A stretch of 64,000 nt of DNA, from NCBI GenBank assembly GCA_964247055.1, contig OZ176054.1, positions 3,968,001 through 4,032,000 on the forward strand. The letters are read 5' to 3'. The DNA comes from Paragordius varius (taxonomy: Eukaryota; Nematomorpha). Below, piece by piece: positions 50,506-63,704 of this stretch. The notes below the pieces were generated by a model. That model made no database searches and was not told the DNA's origin. It saw nothing but the letters and a program-made list of their open reading frames with translations. The position numbers and the translations under genes were made by a program. Position 1 is the stretch's first letter, and every line of letters starts with the position of its first letter.

Positions 50506-51394
50506 TATCTTGTTAGATACAGTTGGTAGTTAGTGTTTATTATTATTTATAAAAAACCTGTGGTAGTGAGTAAGTTAGTGTTTTTTGGAGTAAAATTATG
50601 ACAGTTTAAAACTCGCGAAACTTAAATCATTCGATCTTTTATAAAGGATTTGGATCCGACAACGCCTCAAAAATAATTTTTACAATTTTTTATGTGCCAT
50701 TTTATTCATATTGTATCAAAATAATTAGCGTGTCCAAACAATATATAAAGTTCCATTTGATCAACAATTAATGGTAAACCAATTAAATTTTTTGAAATCC
50801 GAATAAAAGGTTATGAGCGAAAATAGCAGTTATGCAGCCTGTTAATTTAAATGCCCTTATGTGCGTAGTTAAATGATCTAATAAAAAATTAATCTATTTA
50901 TATTGGAAGTAAAAAATAATCAATAAATAATTTATTTAAAAAATAATAACAAGGTTTGGTTTAATGATTTAAAATACTGCATGTTTTGATTTAAAGTATT
51001 GAGAATGATAATTTGAAAACAATATTGAAAACTATGGTAAATAAAATTTTAATAAATTTGCGGTAAATAACTTATTATGATTAATGTAATTACTAATATT
51101 TATGTGTAAGCTAACATATCATAAATTAATGAATGATGCTGCATAAATATACAAAACATATTAAAAAAACTTGATATAGAGTTATAAGGGTACAAAAATA
51201 TTTATTGCATTAACTCGATTTTCCCATCAAAAAATTTAATATATATACTAATAATATGTTTTAAAAAAATGTTATTTAAAATATTAATATAACTAGAAAA
51301 AAAGATGTGTAAGTCAAAAAAAGATTTGTTTGCACCCATTTTAAAAAAGTGCACATTTTTTGTTATCGTTGAGTGTGTGTGGTTGCGTTTGAGA
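50506..51394. other. Gene-free stretch
   Basis: AT-rich DNA between the last candidate exon of the BACK gene and the stop of FAH. No structured repeat recognised. Confidence 0.4.
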
Positions 51395-54186
51395 TTACAA
51401 AGAAGGCAGTATGCAACCGCGACATTCTCCAAACCCAATGGAAACAGATCCTGCTTTAGCAGAACATTTCCCACGTAAAATAACCTCATCACCATCTTGC
51501 AGGAAAGTTACCTTATCTCCGTTCGGCATTTCAAGTGGTTTCGTTCCATTCCAACTCAATTCCACCAACGAACCGAATTCATGTGGATCCTTTTGTAAAA
51601 TATATCTTTTTGTGATATAATATAAGTGGTAATTAGCAAAGTCTAAAGGTTATGAATCTATTATAATTGCAGATCTTTTGTCATATGAATACGATATCGA
51701 AAAGAAATTGATTGATTCAAAAAAAATATTAAGCAACATTTAATAATTAATTTTGATCATATGAAATTTATTCCATATGATCTTTGCATAAAATTTTAGG
51801 TTTTATAAAAATTTAATTCACCTCTCCACTTATTGTTCCAGTGCCCATCAAATCGCCGGGTCTAAGATTGCAGCCATTACTTGCATGATGCGTTAACATT
51901 TGAACAATATTCCAATATAAATGCTAAATAAAAAATGTTCATGAAAAAATAAAACATAAAAATAAGATTCACAGTATAAATTCATAGAAAAGAGAAAATA
52001 TTTCCGTATTTTATAAAAAATTTAAAATTAGTATAAATTTTTGTTAAAAATCTGGAAACATTATAAAAATGGCAAACCTTTCCCAAGTTTGGAGTAGATA
52101 TTTTCACTTCCTTTTCCATATTAGGTGCTAGATATTTAAATAAATATTAATTAGTAAGAATGTTACAAAATATTATTTTAGACAATAAAAATTACTTTTG
52201 TACCAAACTTCTAGGGCAATATCAAAGTTATAAAATTCTGGACATCTTAAATATGGAAGAGGTTCAGGCTCCTATCACATTAAATAAATTTATATTAAAA
52301 AAATTGCAATTTATCAGCAAACTGTGTAAGCTACAAATGCAATTTAATTTTAAAACATTTTTTAAAAAAAACCTGTTTAATATTTGGTATAATAAATGGT
52401 CGCAAAGCATCCATAGTAACAATCCAAGGAGATATTGATGTACCGAAAGATTTACCCAAAAAGGGTCCCAAAGGAAAATATTCCCATTTTTGTATATCTC
52501 TTGCTATAATAAAAGACATTTAGACTTTAACCTGATAAAAAAACTTAAAACATTTTGATTAAACCATTTAGATTTGCAATCGTTAACCCATAAACATTTT
52601 AAATTTATCCTTTTGATTCTATTAAACTTTAAAACTGCTATTTTTATCCTAGTTTTAAATTTACAGTGAATTAATGTTTTTAGCTACAAACGTGCGATAT
52701 AAATAAAATAATTTAATGGTTAATTTATCATTTTTTGTGCATAACTTATTACAATTTAAAAATGACATAATATACTTAACCTATATTTTTAACATTAATA
52801 TTTTAAAAAAATGGTAAATATAAAAATTCATAAACTAGAGATTGGAAAAAGGAAACAAATGGTAAATTATGCCAGACACATATAATTAATATCGATAGTG
52901 AGTTTATTTTTCATGGAGTTGTAAAGATTTTTTTAAAAATTAAGAATTTTCCAAATTTATACAACAAAAAAACAGAAATTACCACTCCAATCGTTCATCA
53001 GAACAAGACCAAAAATGCGTTCATGAGCATGTTTTATATCGATTGGGTTACCGAGTGGGTTTTCGGGCCCACCAATAAAAAAAGCCATTTCCAATTCAAT
53101 GTCAAGTTTTTGACTTGGTCCAAATATAGGCGGTTGTTCATCTTTAATTCATTAAGTATTAAATAAAATATTATTTAAAAAATTAATTTGAATTAAAAAA
53201 ATTATTTGCTATTTTTTTATTTGAGGTAAATAATTTTATTATTTATTACAATCGGTGGTATTACCGTAAAATATGACTGCAATAAAAATTAGCAAAATTT
53301 TAGAGGTGGTTTCCACGTTAAATAAAAATTACATATAATAAAAAATTATGGTATAAAAATGTTTTTTTTAACTATAATAAATCTGGTAAAAACAACTAAA
53401 ATTATATTTAGAGGAAAAAATTCATTCATTATTATGTCAATAATTAATTAAAATGTATCACCATTAAGTTTTAATTGTCCTTTAGGACGCCGTATAGGTG
53501 TTTTAGAAATTACAACTGAAGAAGCTCGTCCATGATATCCCACTGGTAAATATAACCTAAAAAAAATGAAATATATAATTTTATATTATAATATGAATAT
53601 TTACGGAATTGTAATAATTTTTTTGTGCAATTTTTAAATTGTTGTATTAATATTAATTTTTATATATTTATATCGTTTAATAACGATAAATATAATCAAC
53701 CAATTTGGTGGTAAATCATTCTTTTTGCCACGAAATAAGAGACCCATGTTATCAGCATGTCCCTTTGAACAATAAAAATCGGTATAATCTCCAATGGCTA
53801 CTGGTAAATGCATTTTACACTCCGACATAGGATAGGTAAATGAGATAATTTTGTTATCAACATTGGACAAAACTTCATTTTTCTTGGTTAAAAGATTTTG
53901 TATTTCTTTTCTTGTTTTTGACCAAAACTTGTGATCAAGACTCATTAAATTATTTAAAATTGCCTATATATTATTACAATTATACCTCTTTAAAAACATG
54001 TTTATAAATTGAAATATCAGGATCAGAAAACAAATCACTAGTCTGATACAAATCCAAAATTTTATCACCAATGGCAACTCCTATTCGATGCGAATCTTCC
54101 CGCAAATTATGGCTAAAAACACCATAAGGCAAATTCTCAAGGGGGAACATAGTATTGACATCATATTTGATAAGACAATTGTGCAT
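51395..54186 (-). CDS. FAH: Fumarylacetoacetase
   Basis: Hydrolyses fumarylacetoacetate to fumarate and acetoacetate, the last step of tyrosine catabolism, in the cytosol. Nine GT-AG exons give 423 aa (human 419): 54186-53986, 53963-53701, 53556-53462, 53141-52983, 52503-52373, 52271-52196, 52127-52078, 51923-51822, 51589-51395. The N-terminal SH3-like domain starts [12 protein letters not shown]. Active-site blocks are intact: [14 protein letters not shown] (metal and catalytic residues), [21 protein letters not shown] (two metal-binding Glu) and [14 protein letters not shown]. The C-terminus has [18 protein letters not shown] and [11 protein letters not shown]. Intron 1 is 22 nt; the others are 68-479 nt. 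All phases agree, so the gene looks functional. Confidence 0.97.
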
Positions 54187-54535
54187 GCTTAAAATTTTAT
54201 ATCAAAAAATCGCACATGGTTTTTATAATTGTTCAAAACATGTGTTTATATAAAAGGACAGATGCTAAAGATATAAAATCGATGGAAAGAAGAACTATTG
54301 AAATTTTTGATAAGGCCTTCCCCTCAATATAAACGAACATAATATGAAGTGCCACTTTCTTACCGCATTCAAAATCCTTCTCAAGCCCTTAGTTTGTCAC
54401 AAAAGAGCTGTAATTTTCCGAAATTTGCAATATATTATTTAATATTACTTTCAAAAAATTAGTATCATAAGAACATCATTATTTCTCTTTTCTTAATCCA
54501 TTAATTTTTCGGGTATGTTGCTCAAAAATTACTTG
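54187..54535. other. FAH upstream region
   Basis: About 350 bp between the FAH start codon and the piggyBac-like repeat. The FAH promoter is expected here. No specific motif can be supported. Confidence 0.4.
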
Positions 54536-57500
54536 AATGCAACACATTCATTTTAGGCCTTCGATTTGGGTTCGTGAGATACCCTAGGCATGTTTGAAAG
54601 TAAATACTTCAAACAATGTTGACTGAATTGTAACCATGGCAAAAGCTTGCCATTATATATTAGGTAATTTACCGCTTCAACAACTATGACAGTGGTACTT
54701 AAACCGCGGCCCTAAGAGTGCTTTAAAATTGCCCTTGACCATATTGACACTATTTTTTTTAAGAATTAAATAAACAAATTTTCGCTTATTTTAATATTAA
54801 TTTATTTTGTTGAGATTTAAATTTGCTAATTTTTATTTTATGTCCAATTTGAAATGTAGAAAAATTTCCCTACGTTAAAGATTTTAAAATTTTGGGACAC
54901 GCTGTGTCTGCTTCTGTATTGTATTATCTTTTCAATTTTGAAATTTTTATTGCGTTCCTTTTGTATTTAAACAAGCCTTTCACGCAAACTTGCATATACA
55001 TCTTTTTGCTACTCTGCATCATTTTTTAAATCTTTCCCATATAATATTTTTCAGATCATCATCTTTAAATTTCGACCTGTATTTATAGCATAGTCTAAAT
55101 TATATTCCTATTTTTTTGAAAAAAATTACATAAAATTTAGACGTAAATTTAAAGGATCATCTAATGTTAAAAAACGTATGTTATCCGATGAAAATCGCTT
55201 TTTTTAAAAAGAATGGAAAGAAAAATTCTTTGTCATTTTAAATAAAAATGCTGTTACGTGCCTTAGATGTAAAGATAACATAATAATAAAAAAATACAAT
55301 ATTAAAAGACATTTTACAATCCATCATTCTCATAAATTACCCAACCATGAGGAAAGAAATGAAAAATACAAAAAGATTAAGGGATTATACCAGAAAGAAA
55401 AATCTTTCATGTCCATAGCTTTCTTCCAAGAAAAGCTGTAAGATTAACTTCGTATGAAATTTGCTATATTTTAGGAAAAAATATGAAACCGTTTACTGAT
55501 TCCCAACTAAAAATGCCTAATGAATATTTGCACTTTTTTATTTAATAAATTCCATAATAAAGATCAAATCATGAGGCAAATTAAGAAACTTCAACTTTCT
55601 GATTCAACATGTGCTTGAAGTGAAGATATGTCTAAATATATTTATAACACTACATTATTGGCTCTGAAAAACTGCAAATTTTTTGGTAGTATTGCTATTG
55701 ATTCTAGCACTGATATTAGTTCAATACCTCAATGTGCGCTCTTCGTGAGATTATGCAACGACAACATAATTAACGAGGAATATTTAAAATTTTTGTCAAT
55801 GAATTATACCACGAAAGGAAGTGATACTCGAAATAATTAGCACTTTTTTTAATTATGAAAAAATTGGTTTTGATCTGCACAGATAATCCCTTTATGATTG
55901 GAATAAACAAAGGATTTATTCCTCTTTTGAAAACAAATATAATTTGCAAAATATTTTATCCTTTCACTGCTTTATTCATCAGCAAAACTTGGTTCCGCGT
56001 GTATGAATCACTTAATTAAGTATTTAAAACGGTTTTGGATATAGTTAACAACATCCCTGCACGAAAATTCAACCGCCATAAAACCATCTGAAAGATATCC
56101 ACATTGAGTTTGATGATATTCTTTTGTACACCGCTATAAGATGGCTAAGCCTTAGCAAAGTTTTAAATATATTTTTTGTTTTAGGACATGAAATTCTATT
56201 TTTTATAAAAGATAACTAAGTTTGACGAGGAAATTAATCGTGACAAATGGTGGGTATTATTAGACCTTTGAGACATTTCTTATAATAATATTTTAAAGCG
56301 ACAAAATAATAACTCAATTTGCTAATTAAATATTTCCTTTTGAAGAAAAATTTATAATATATAAACAAGATTTCATAGAAAAAAGACTATATTTACCATC
56401 ACTCAAAACGATTCATGCAGAAAATATGGAATTTACCGTGGAGATTAACTAAATAATAGACAATCATTTAACATTTTTATCTAATGAGATGAAATTCAGA
56501 TTTCAAGAATTAAGAAATATTAAAAATTGCTTAAAACTCGTTGAAAATCCATGGAATATGGAATCTAATATTAAGTAACTTGAGCATTTCGGTTTCAATC
56601 AAGCGCATATCATTGAAGATTTCGTAGATTAAAAAAATGATTACAATTTGAAGCCTATATTCAAGGAGAATCGTAGAGAAAAAAGATATGTAGAGTTTTG
56701 GCAAGATGTGCCAAATAAATATGAAAATATAGAAAAAAATGTGCTCAAGTTATCCTAACTCTTTTTCCCTCAACTTACACGTGTGAGATGGCTTATTTCA
56801 AAATGAAGTATGTCAAGAATTACAGAAATCGCTTAACCGATGATCATATCGACAATGTATTATTGGCCTGTCATGAGGCTAAACCAAATTTGTCAAAAAT
56901 TATTGGTTATATCAATATAGATGTTGTTATCAAAATATTTAATTTTTTAACTAAATGGTGCAAAACGAATTTTTATATAATTTACATGCGATCCGTAAAA
57001 AATTCACTCTGCTGATGTTGAGTATAAATATGTGGATATGTGTCAAATGGCTATGGAATTATTACCATTATAAGGTTCATGGCCCTCGAAAAAAATACAT
57101 TTTATTTGGCCCGTCGAATTTTTCTCTTATTATTTCTTGCATAAGGCTAGGTTTGATATGAAATCACAAATAGGTAATTTCTTTTATTGGGCAAAGTTAC
57201 CAGCCTAAGATAGCCAATCAATCTAAAGATTTTTCTTTATCACATATGTATACTTTTATCCTTTACCAAAAAAGCAAACATAATTATACACATGTCATGA
57301 TCTATAACATATCATTATATCCTTAGACGTAATCCCACCCTAAACGCAACTAGGTGGCTTTACGTGAACCACCATTTGGTGTAAGGAAAGACAGCAAGGG
57401 ACCTCTTTTGTGGACAGTGGCGACGTAGGTCTGTTCCACCCTTTTCTTGATACACCTTAATATATTGAACCGAAACATAAGAGAATTTATTGAAAAATAT

Positions 57501-57868
57501 TTGATTTTATTTTTAAGGTAAAACCCTAAGGTAAATACTTCGAGAACAGGACATGTGCCAATTAGCTAAAAGAATAAAATAATACTCTTTTTCTTTCTAT
57601 CAATGTTAATGTGATTCAGAAAAAATATTATCTTTAGAATTAAAAACACGATATTTTAAAATATTGTAAATTAAAATTAATCGATGTATTTGATAGGGAA
57701 CTTATATTCAAAACAAAATTTTATATAGATATTTCTGCTTATTTATGTATTTTTTTTATGATAGAGGCATAAATTTATATTAAAACCGTTTGTTTCAGTT
57801 GTTTTTAAAAATAACTTAAATATAGTCTGGTGTTATCTGATATCGCAATATGGATTAAAGTAAATATT
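54536..57868. mobile_element. piggyBac-like element enclosing a hAT transposase fossil
   Basis: The left part (CAACACATTCATTTTAGGCC, GAGATACCCTAGGCATGTTT, AACCATGGCAAAA at 54536-54660) matches the left sub-terminal DNA at 44328-44440. The right part (GATAGAGGCATAAATTTATA, AACCGTTTGTTTCAG, GTCTGGTGTTATCTGATATC at 57740-57850) matches the right end at 45270-45381. So the two halves of the 44-kb repeat family lie 3.3 kb apart, with foreign DNA between them. The extreme ends are eroded. The simplest reading is a non-autonomous piggyBac-like copy split by the hAT element. Confidence 0.6.
54690..57015 (+). pseudogene. hAT transposase fossil with BED-type zinc finger
   Basis: The left terminus CAGTGGTACTTAAACCGCGG at 54690 is hAT-like. 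A BED-type finger follows near 55240-55345: CLRCKDNIIIKKYNIKRHFT then IHH (C-x2-C ... H-x4-H). Next are FFGSIAIDSSTDISSIPQCA (RNase H-like core, first Asp) near 55680, then ENPWNMESNI near 56545, and the C-terminal dimerisation part YTCEMAYFKMKYVKNYRNRL with DDHIDNVLLACHEAKP near 56780-56890. Order and strand match the transposase subgroup related to vertebrate GTF2IRD2/ZBED5. Stops and frameshifts break the frame at several places, so it is dead. The right terminus was not found. Confidence 0.85.
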
Positions 57869-60568
57869 TTTAGCTGAGTAACTATTTTATTTCCTTTTGA
57901 GGTTATTCGTACTTCAGAGAGATTTTGAACTCGAATATCTTAAAAAATAATTAAGGTATTGATTTAAATATAATTCTTTGGCCTCTTATAAATTGTTCAT
58001 AATTTGGCTAACTACAAATGGTAAAACCACACACATATATATATAATATATATATATATATCTAACTTTTTGCGGCATGAGAATTACAAACCGCGAAAAG
58101 AGCCAAAAATGTATATTATGGCGAAAATGTATATAAATATTTAGATAGCTTTCAAAATACATTTTTATGGATTTTTATCTAATACAGCAGAACAATGTTT
58201 GATATTTAAATTTTCAACAATCTTTCAAACTGCAGTTCATTCAAGCTTGATATTTTGGGTTCAAAATTACCCGAAAATGTAATGGTCTGCAAAAACAAAT
58301 TGAGGTGCTATCAGCGAAAAAGTTTGAGCATCAAAATAACTTTAAGTATTTTAGAGTATTTTGAAGTATAGTGGATACAGTTTAAAAAACAGGGTTGTCC
58401 AACACGGAGCCCTCTAAATTTTTGGAATTCGTGAGAAATTTTAAATACCAAATAAATACAAACTTCATAATTAAATTAATTATTTTCTAAACACTTTATT
58501 ACCTTTGAGGTGATTTTATATCCCAGAGCGATTTGAAATTAAAATATCTTAAAAATATTTAAGGTATTAACAATTCATTACCTTTTCGCTTTTTTGTTCT
58601 TGTTTTCATTTAGGGGTAGTTTTTGAGCTTAATATTGCATATAGTTTTGAAAATAATTTTAGTTAAAATTTAATTATCTAACATTCTATAATTTGTTAGA
58701 TAGAAACTCTTATATTTTTTACGGTTTTTTGACTTCTTGAGTCTAAAATTGGGACAGCTCCAAAACACGATTGAAACGAACAACTGATATTAAAATCAAA
58801 ATATATTAAGTCTGTTAAAATGTAGCCCGAGAGCTTCATGTTAATTTACATTTTATTACCATAATAAACATTTATTTGCCTGTTTCATTAGCGATTTAAA
58901 AAAATATAGAAAATGGTGGCAAAAAAATTTGAAATGCGGATTTTTACAATTTTACATTTTTTTTACAAAATTTAGTAGAAATCGACTAAAAGACTAAAGA
59001 GATCATTTTAATTAGGCTTAATTCGTTATATACTTTTAGGATTTCGAACCGAATTTAAAAATAAGCTTTATACCTTTTTTTAAAAGATCTAATATAGTAA
59101 AAAATCCTCATCTCAAACTTTTTGCCATTTTTTTCTTATTTTTTTTAAATAGCTAGAACAGACATAAATTTATATTATGGTTGGAGGATGTAAATAATTA
59201 ACATTAAAAAAGTCTTTAATCTATATTTTTCTAGGAAACACTTGATATTTTTATTTTAAAATCAAAATAGATTGGAGCTGCCGCAATTCTCTGGAAGTTA
59301 AAAAACTATAAAAAATATAACATTTTCCAATACAGGAGAATAATGTTTGATAAATTAACCAAAACAACTCTTAAAACAGTTATTGATTTTCAAGATCAAG
59401 CTCTCATTTAGGTCAAAAAATGAAGATGTTACGAAGTGTTAAATGCATTTTCTGAATAACTCCCGAATTTCGGCAATAAACTAGCAAAATTGTTAAAATA
59501 AATAATAGTTAAATTGCGTTAGTAAATATTTATAATGTTAAAAAATTTATAAAATTTGTAATGATGCCCGTGTATTTTGCGAACTTGGCCCGCGAAACCA
59601 TTTGTGTTGGACTCCCGTGCTGTAAAAAATTATAAAAACACTTTTTCTATATAATTTAATAATGCTGAACACAATCACTTTTCAAATTTTAGTAAAGATA
59701 AAGTGTGTTTATAAAATAATATACTTAATTGGACCAACAGACGTTTTTACCATAATTCCGAAGGGATAGTCTAGCTCTAGCGTCATTAAAACATATTAAA
59801 AGTTTGTTTAAAAATTTTAAGTTTTTCTATTTTCATTAGGCTTTAAAATATTATAAAATACTCATATTTTAATAAAAATTAAAATAATCATAAAAATACA
59901 TATAAATGCTTTAAGTTTCGCCATAGCCACGTTGTTTTTATATGGTGTATTTTACAAAGAGAAGACCTACCAGTGGCTCATTAAAAATGCCCGAAGATTT
60001 GCCTTTTTACTGAAAATATTTAAAGCTACAATGTTATGTTATAAACTCATAAGTCAAATATTTTTTATAAATGTCACTTTACGGGGGCAGGGCGAATTAG
60101 TCATAGAAAAATTAAAAAAAATTTAATATTCAATATGAATGGGCCCACACGTTCATTTCAAAATCATCCCAATAAAATTTATGTGAAATTAACTTCTTGA
60201 ATAAACTACTATGCGTACAAAACAAGTAATGCGCCGCAGTTACCACTGATTTGCATCACTAATCAATTTTTATATCGAAATGCATGGAGAAATCTATCGT
60301 ATACCATTTAAAAATTGACTGCAAGGTTACATTAACCATTATTATATATTTTGAAAATATGTATTATATATAAAATTAATTAATTATATTAGATTAGGAT
60401 AGATTAATATTAAAACAATGACATTTTTAAATATTGGATATATTTGGACGATTTACACAAATAAATCTTATGATCTCGATTCGAAATGAATATATACATA
60501 TATATATATATATCAAATTAAAACTAATATATAACTATTGTCAATTAAATAATTTATTTATATTTGTT
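57869..60568. other. Repeat-rich intergenic region downstream of SHPK
   Basis: Apart from the hAT-type element annotated at 58390-59622, this region holds copies of the dispersed AT-rich repeat (57890-58330 and 58500-59400, with CAGAACAATGTTTGATA-like and ATATCCCAGAGCGATTTGAA blocks) and an (AT)n run near 58040-58060. No gene is supported. The plus-strand ORF at 59932 has no recognisable domain. Confidence 0.45.
58390..59622. mobile_element. hAT-type element, copy 6, interrupted
   Basis: Left end CAGGGTTGTCCAACACGG and right end TGTGTTGGACTCCCGTGCTG are imperfect inverted repeats of the same family as copies 1-5. The GGCCCGCGAAACC block beside the right end is shared with other copies. It is about 1.2 kb, longer than the 513-519-bp copies, because dispersed-repeat DNA (from about 58500) sits inside it. 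Confidence 0.6.
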
Positions 60569-62907
60569 TTATGTAGTAAATTTAAATTTGTGAAATGCTG
60601 CCAAACATGCGCCGTACGCTGCATCATAGTTTATTTTGAACATAGTCAGATCCATTTCATAAAACATCCTAACCTAAAAAAGATGGGATAAAAACATACT
60701 AAAAATATGAAAAAACGGGGTTTCAAATTTGGGACATTAAAACCCCCATAAAATTTTGATAAGCAAGGTTCGTTATTATTTATGGTGATTAAATTATAGA
60801 TTTCTATTAGAGATTATTAAATATATTAAGAATAAGCCATAAAAATAATTATCACAATATAGTATAGATTTCTTCAAAATATTATTCGGAATTATTGCGA
60901 AAAAATTTATAAAGAAATTAAACGGAATTTTAATTCATTGCGTTATAGTTAAAACTGTACATAGTGTGACAACATGGGTATATTAAGTAATGCGTTGCCA
61001 GTCCCAAGCATCCCTGTAATATCAGGTTGGAAATTTGATGGAGGCATCATGTTACGTAAATTACGTATTAATCCTTTGCATATGGACTGGAAAACATTAT
61101 CTATTCGTTCGAAAAGAAATTACACTATAAGATTAATGTTTATTTGACCCATTAATGAATGGTTTAATACTTCAAGAACAATTTTTAACGAAAACGAGAA
61201 GGCATTTATATTTGCTATTTAATGCTGCTATTAGAGTTGCGTTTTGACGGGTAAAAAATATTAGCCGGTAAGACTGCTAATGAATAGTCATTCATGGCCA
61301 TAACCAGTCGATCAATAATCGGTAATACATGTTGTATAAATAAATAAATAAAAATTAACCAATTAAATTTTGCTATTTCAATTATTTAATATTTAGTAGT
61401 TTGTTTATAAGGTGAATGAAAGAATTTTGCGCAATATTTTCTTCTTTAAGCAAGATCCAGATAAAGAGCTGACAAAGACCGTTTTTTTCTGGGAGCCTTT
61501 TCCAACCGGTTTATAAATTTCTGATTTTATATACAGCGTTTAAGTATAGTAAAGGACAAAATTGGTTCCAATGACTTTTCAGTTACGGTTGCATTTATCG
61601 TGATTAAGAATAATAACTTTAATTTATGTGATATTATATATATTAAAACCAAAATTTAAGTTGTTTAAGGTTATGTTTGTAACATATGCTTGTTTAGCAT
61701 CGGATCGTTCTGGGATGATAATTGGTTGTATGTGCAAAAGATTCGAATCAAAATCTGATTCCAGTGATGGATTTATGTTTCTTAAACGCTCCCATATACA
61801 ATCTTTGTTTATATTTAGTCCTAATAATGAAAAAATATAGATTTAAATATTTTTTTATTATAAATATTAAAGAATAAATTTAACATATGTAATTAAATAA
61901 AGTATTTTTAAATCTATTTCTTGTCCAAAAGCCTTGGCGAGGTAAAGTAGCTAATATGTTATAAATTTAAATTAAATTAATAGCAAAATTTTTATTGGCT
62001 TTAGAAAAGATTTTTGCCAACATTTTTTTCCTAAAGCAGTAATTTGAGTTACCAGATCAGTGCATTCAAAATGTAAGTCATAGACTCAGGAAGAAACCAA
62101 GCTAAATGTATTAATTAATGAAGTTTAAAACTTTAGTTTCGCATAACTAAACTTTGCAGATAAATAGACACAGTCGGACATTGAATTGTATTTTGCAGTC
62201 AAAATAAAAAATTTATTACCTAAATCTTTCATCCAGGAAATTATCATATCAACAAAAGCGCAAATGACATTTCCGCCATTCATTGAAGCGACGATCGCCA
62301 AGTAATGGTTATCAAAAAATGGTATATATTCCAAGGCATTGTTTTTAGTGGTATTTTCTTTGGATATATCAACAATATAACTGGGCTGAAATCCTTTGGG
62401 TAAAACAAAGGATACTTGAGCGGATGTTCCGATATTAATCACTATATTAAACAACAAAAAAAGTCACGATCACAAATGAATTTGAATGATCATTTGAAGG
62501 CGGATCACCCATTAACTACATTAAATCATTATATAAAGTTTAGATTTTCTAACAAACTTTGACATTAGGTACAATAAATTGTTTTAATTCTAATTTTTAA
62601 TAGCTTTACGTGGGATTGTGTGTCTAAATTCGCTATTATTATCATATAATTATTGAGAGTTGCACTATTGTTCAATGAACAAAAAATGACTCGCTCATAA
62701 AATTTTAAAGATAGATTTCTAGAAATACCTGCCCGATTTTTGTAATGTGAGTAAGCGGCATAAGCAGCACAAGGTGTGTCACCCAAGCAAACATATACAG
62801 GAGTGCCTTGTGAGATATTGTAAAAATTAGATTTTAAATTTCCCACTATATGTCCGGGTTCAGCCGCACCAGGTAATAAATATATTGGAAATGAAACAGT
62901 TTGCAAT
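60569..62907 (-). CDS. SHPK: Sedoheptulokinase, C-terminal half (N-terminus outside window)
   Basis: FGGY-family kinase that phosphorylates sedoheptulose to sedoheptulose-7-phosphate in the cytosol, feeding the pentose phosphate pathway. Exons seen: 62907-62729, 62441-62220, 61820-61650, 61520-61507, 60961-61086 (minus) and 60673-60569, joined in consistent phase to about 271 aa of the C-terminal part. Diagnostic blocks: LLPGAAEPGHIVG, VCLGDTPCAAYAAY, VINIGTSAQVSFVLP, YLAIVASMNGGNVICAFVD, SICKGLIRNLRNMMP, GMLGTGNALLN and DAAYGACLAAFHKF (ATP-binding end). The fourth exon is a 14-nt microexon encoding the core of NFEIYKPS. It restores both phase and family length. Upstream exons are not found before 64000. 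Confidence 0.9.
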
Positions 62908-63611
62908 CTAAATTATTAATCGCTATAGCTTAAAAGGGTTTTATAAAATTAAATATATTGATGAATAATAAAATATAAAATGTTAATTACAATAAATAAC
63001 AACTTTTAACATCTATGATGTTGTAAAAGTTAAAATTTTTACTGTTCAATACCCATTAAAGTGGTTTTTAACCCAGAGAGAATACAAAATAAGTATCTTA
63101 AATATATATATATATATGTGTTATGCAAATCTGAAAAATATATTTTGTTTTTAATATCATAATTTTCTGTGTTACATACAAATTTGAAACACATATCTTA
63201 GTTGTATATGATAACCTTCAGCGTATTTGAATTGTATTATTTTTTATATTTTTTGTGTACTATGTAAATATTATATCCTTTGTTACTTGAAATTTTATTG
63301 ATATAATGCAAATTATGTACAACTAAAATTAGTATATATAAACCCTAAAAAAACCAAATAAATAATTCATTTCACATTTCTTATATTATCTCCTCATCTT
63401 TACAAGTTAACAATATGGTATTGGGCCAAATTTAATAATATGTGTTTGTGGCTTTTTAAGCGCTTACAAAAAGATCGTTATCTCAAACTTTTGTCTCCAT
63501 TGGATATTTAACATATTATGGAGATTATTTCTCGTAGCCTACCTTTGTAATTAGAAGTTATAGTACTTCCTATCAAGCAATAGGTGGCTTTATGAAACGA
63601 AAATTTAAAGG
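62908..63611. other. SHPK intron or upstream region
   Basis: No SHPK exon recognised. There is a dispersed-repeat block at 63050-63200 and an (AT)n run near 63100-63115. The sequence AATAGGTGGCTTTA near 63580 also occurs (as CTAGGTGGCTTTA) near 57342. Confidence 0.4.
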
Positions 63612-63704
63612 GGACAGTGTTTACCACGTGTCATAGTGTGAGACGCGTTTCGTCCTTGTTGTGGACTCATCAGCCACACATAATGAACACGGGTAACCAC
63701 TGTC
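63612..63704 (-). ncRNA. Type I hammerhead ribozyme
   Basis: On the minus strand the catalytic core is complete: CTGATGA (63673-63667), stem II GTCC/GGAC with loop ACAACAA, GAAA (63651-63648), a minimal stem III, then GTC with predicted cleavage after C at 63642. Stem III is the palindrome ACGCGT, too short for a monomer loop but able to pair between two copies. Stem I is long: GTGTGG pairs with TCACAC next to the core, and GACAGTG..TTACC..GTGT pairs with the matching strand outward, about 28 pairs with small internal loops. Minimal type I hammerheads of this form are known in metazoan SINE-like and Penelope-like retroelements. It lies in the SHPK intron or 5' flank. Confidence 0.88.

Noticed and set aside
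53634-53700. Read-through of FAH exon 2 past 53701
   Set aside because: The TG|GTTGAT donor and the next exon reproduce the conserved [12 protein letters not shown] block exactly, so the extra codons are intronic.
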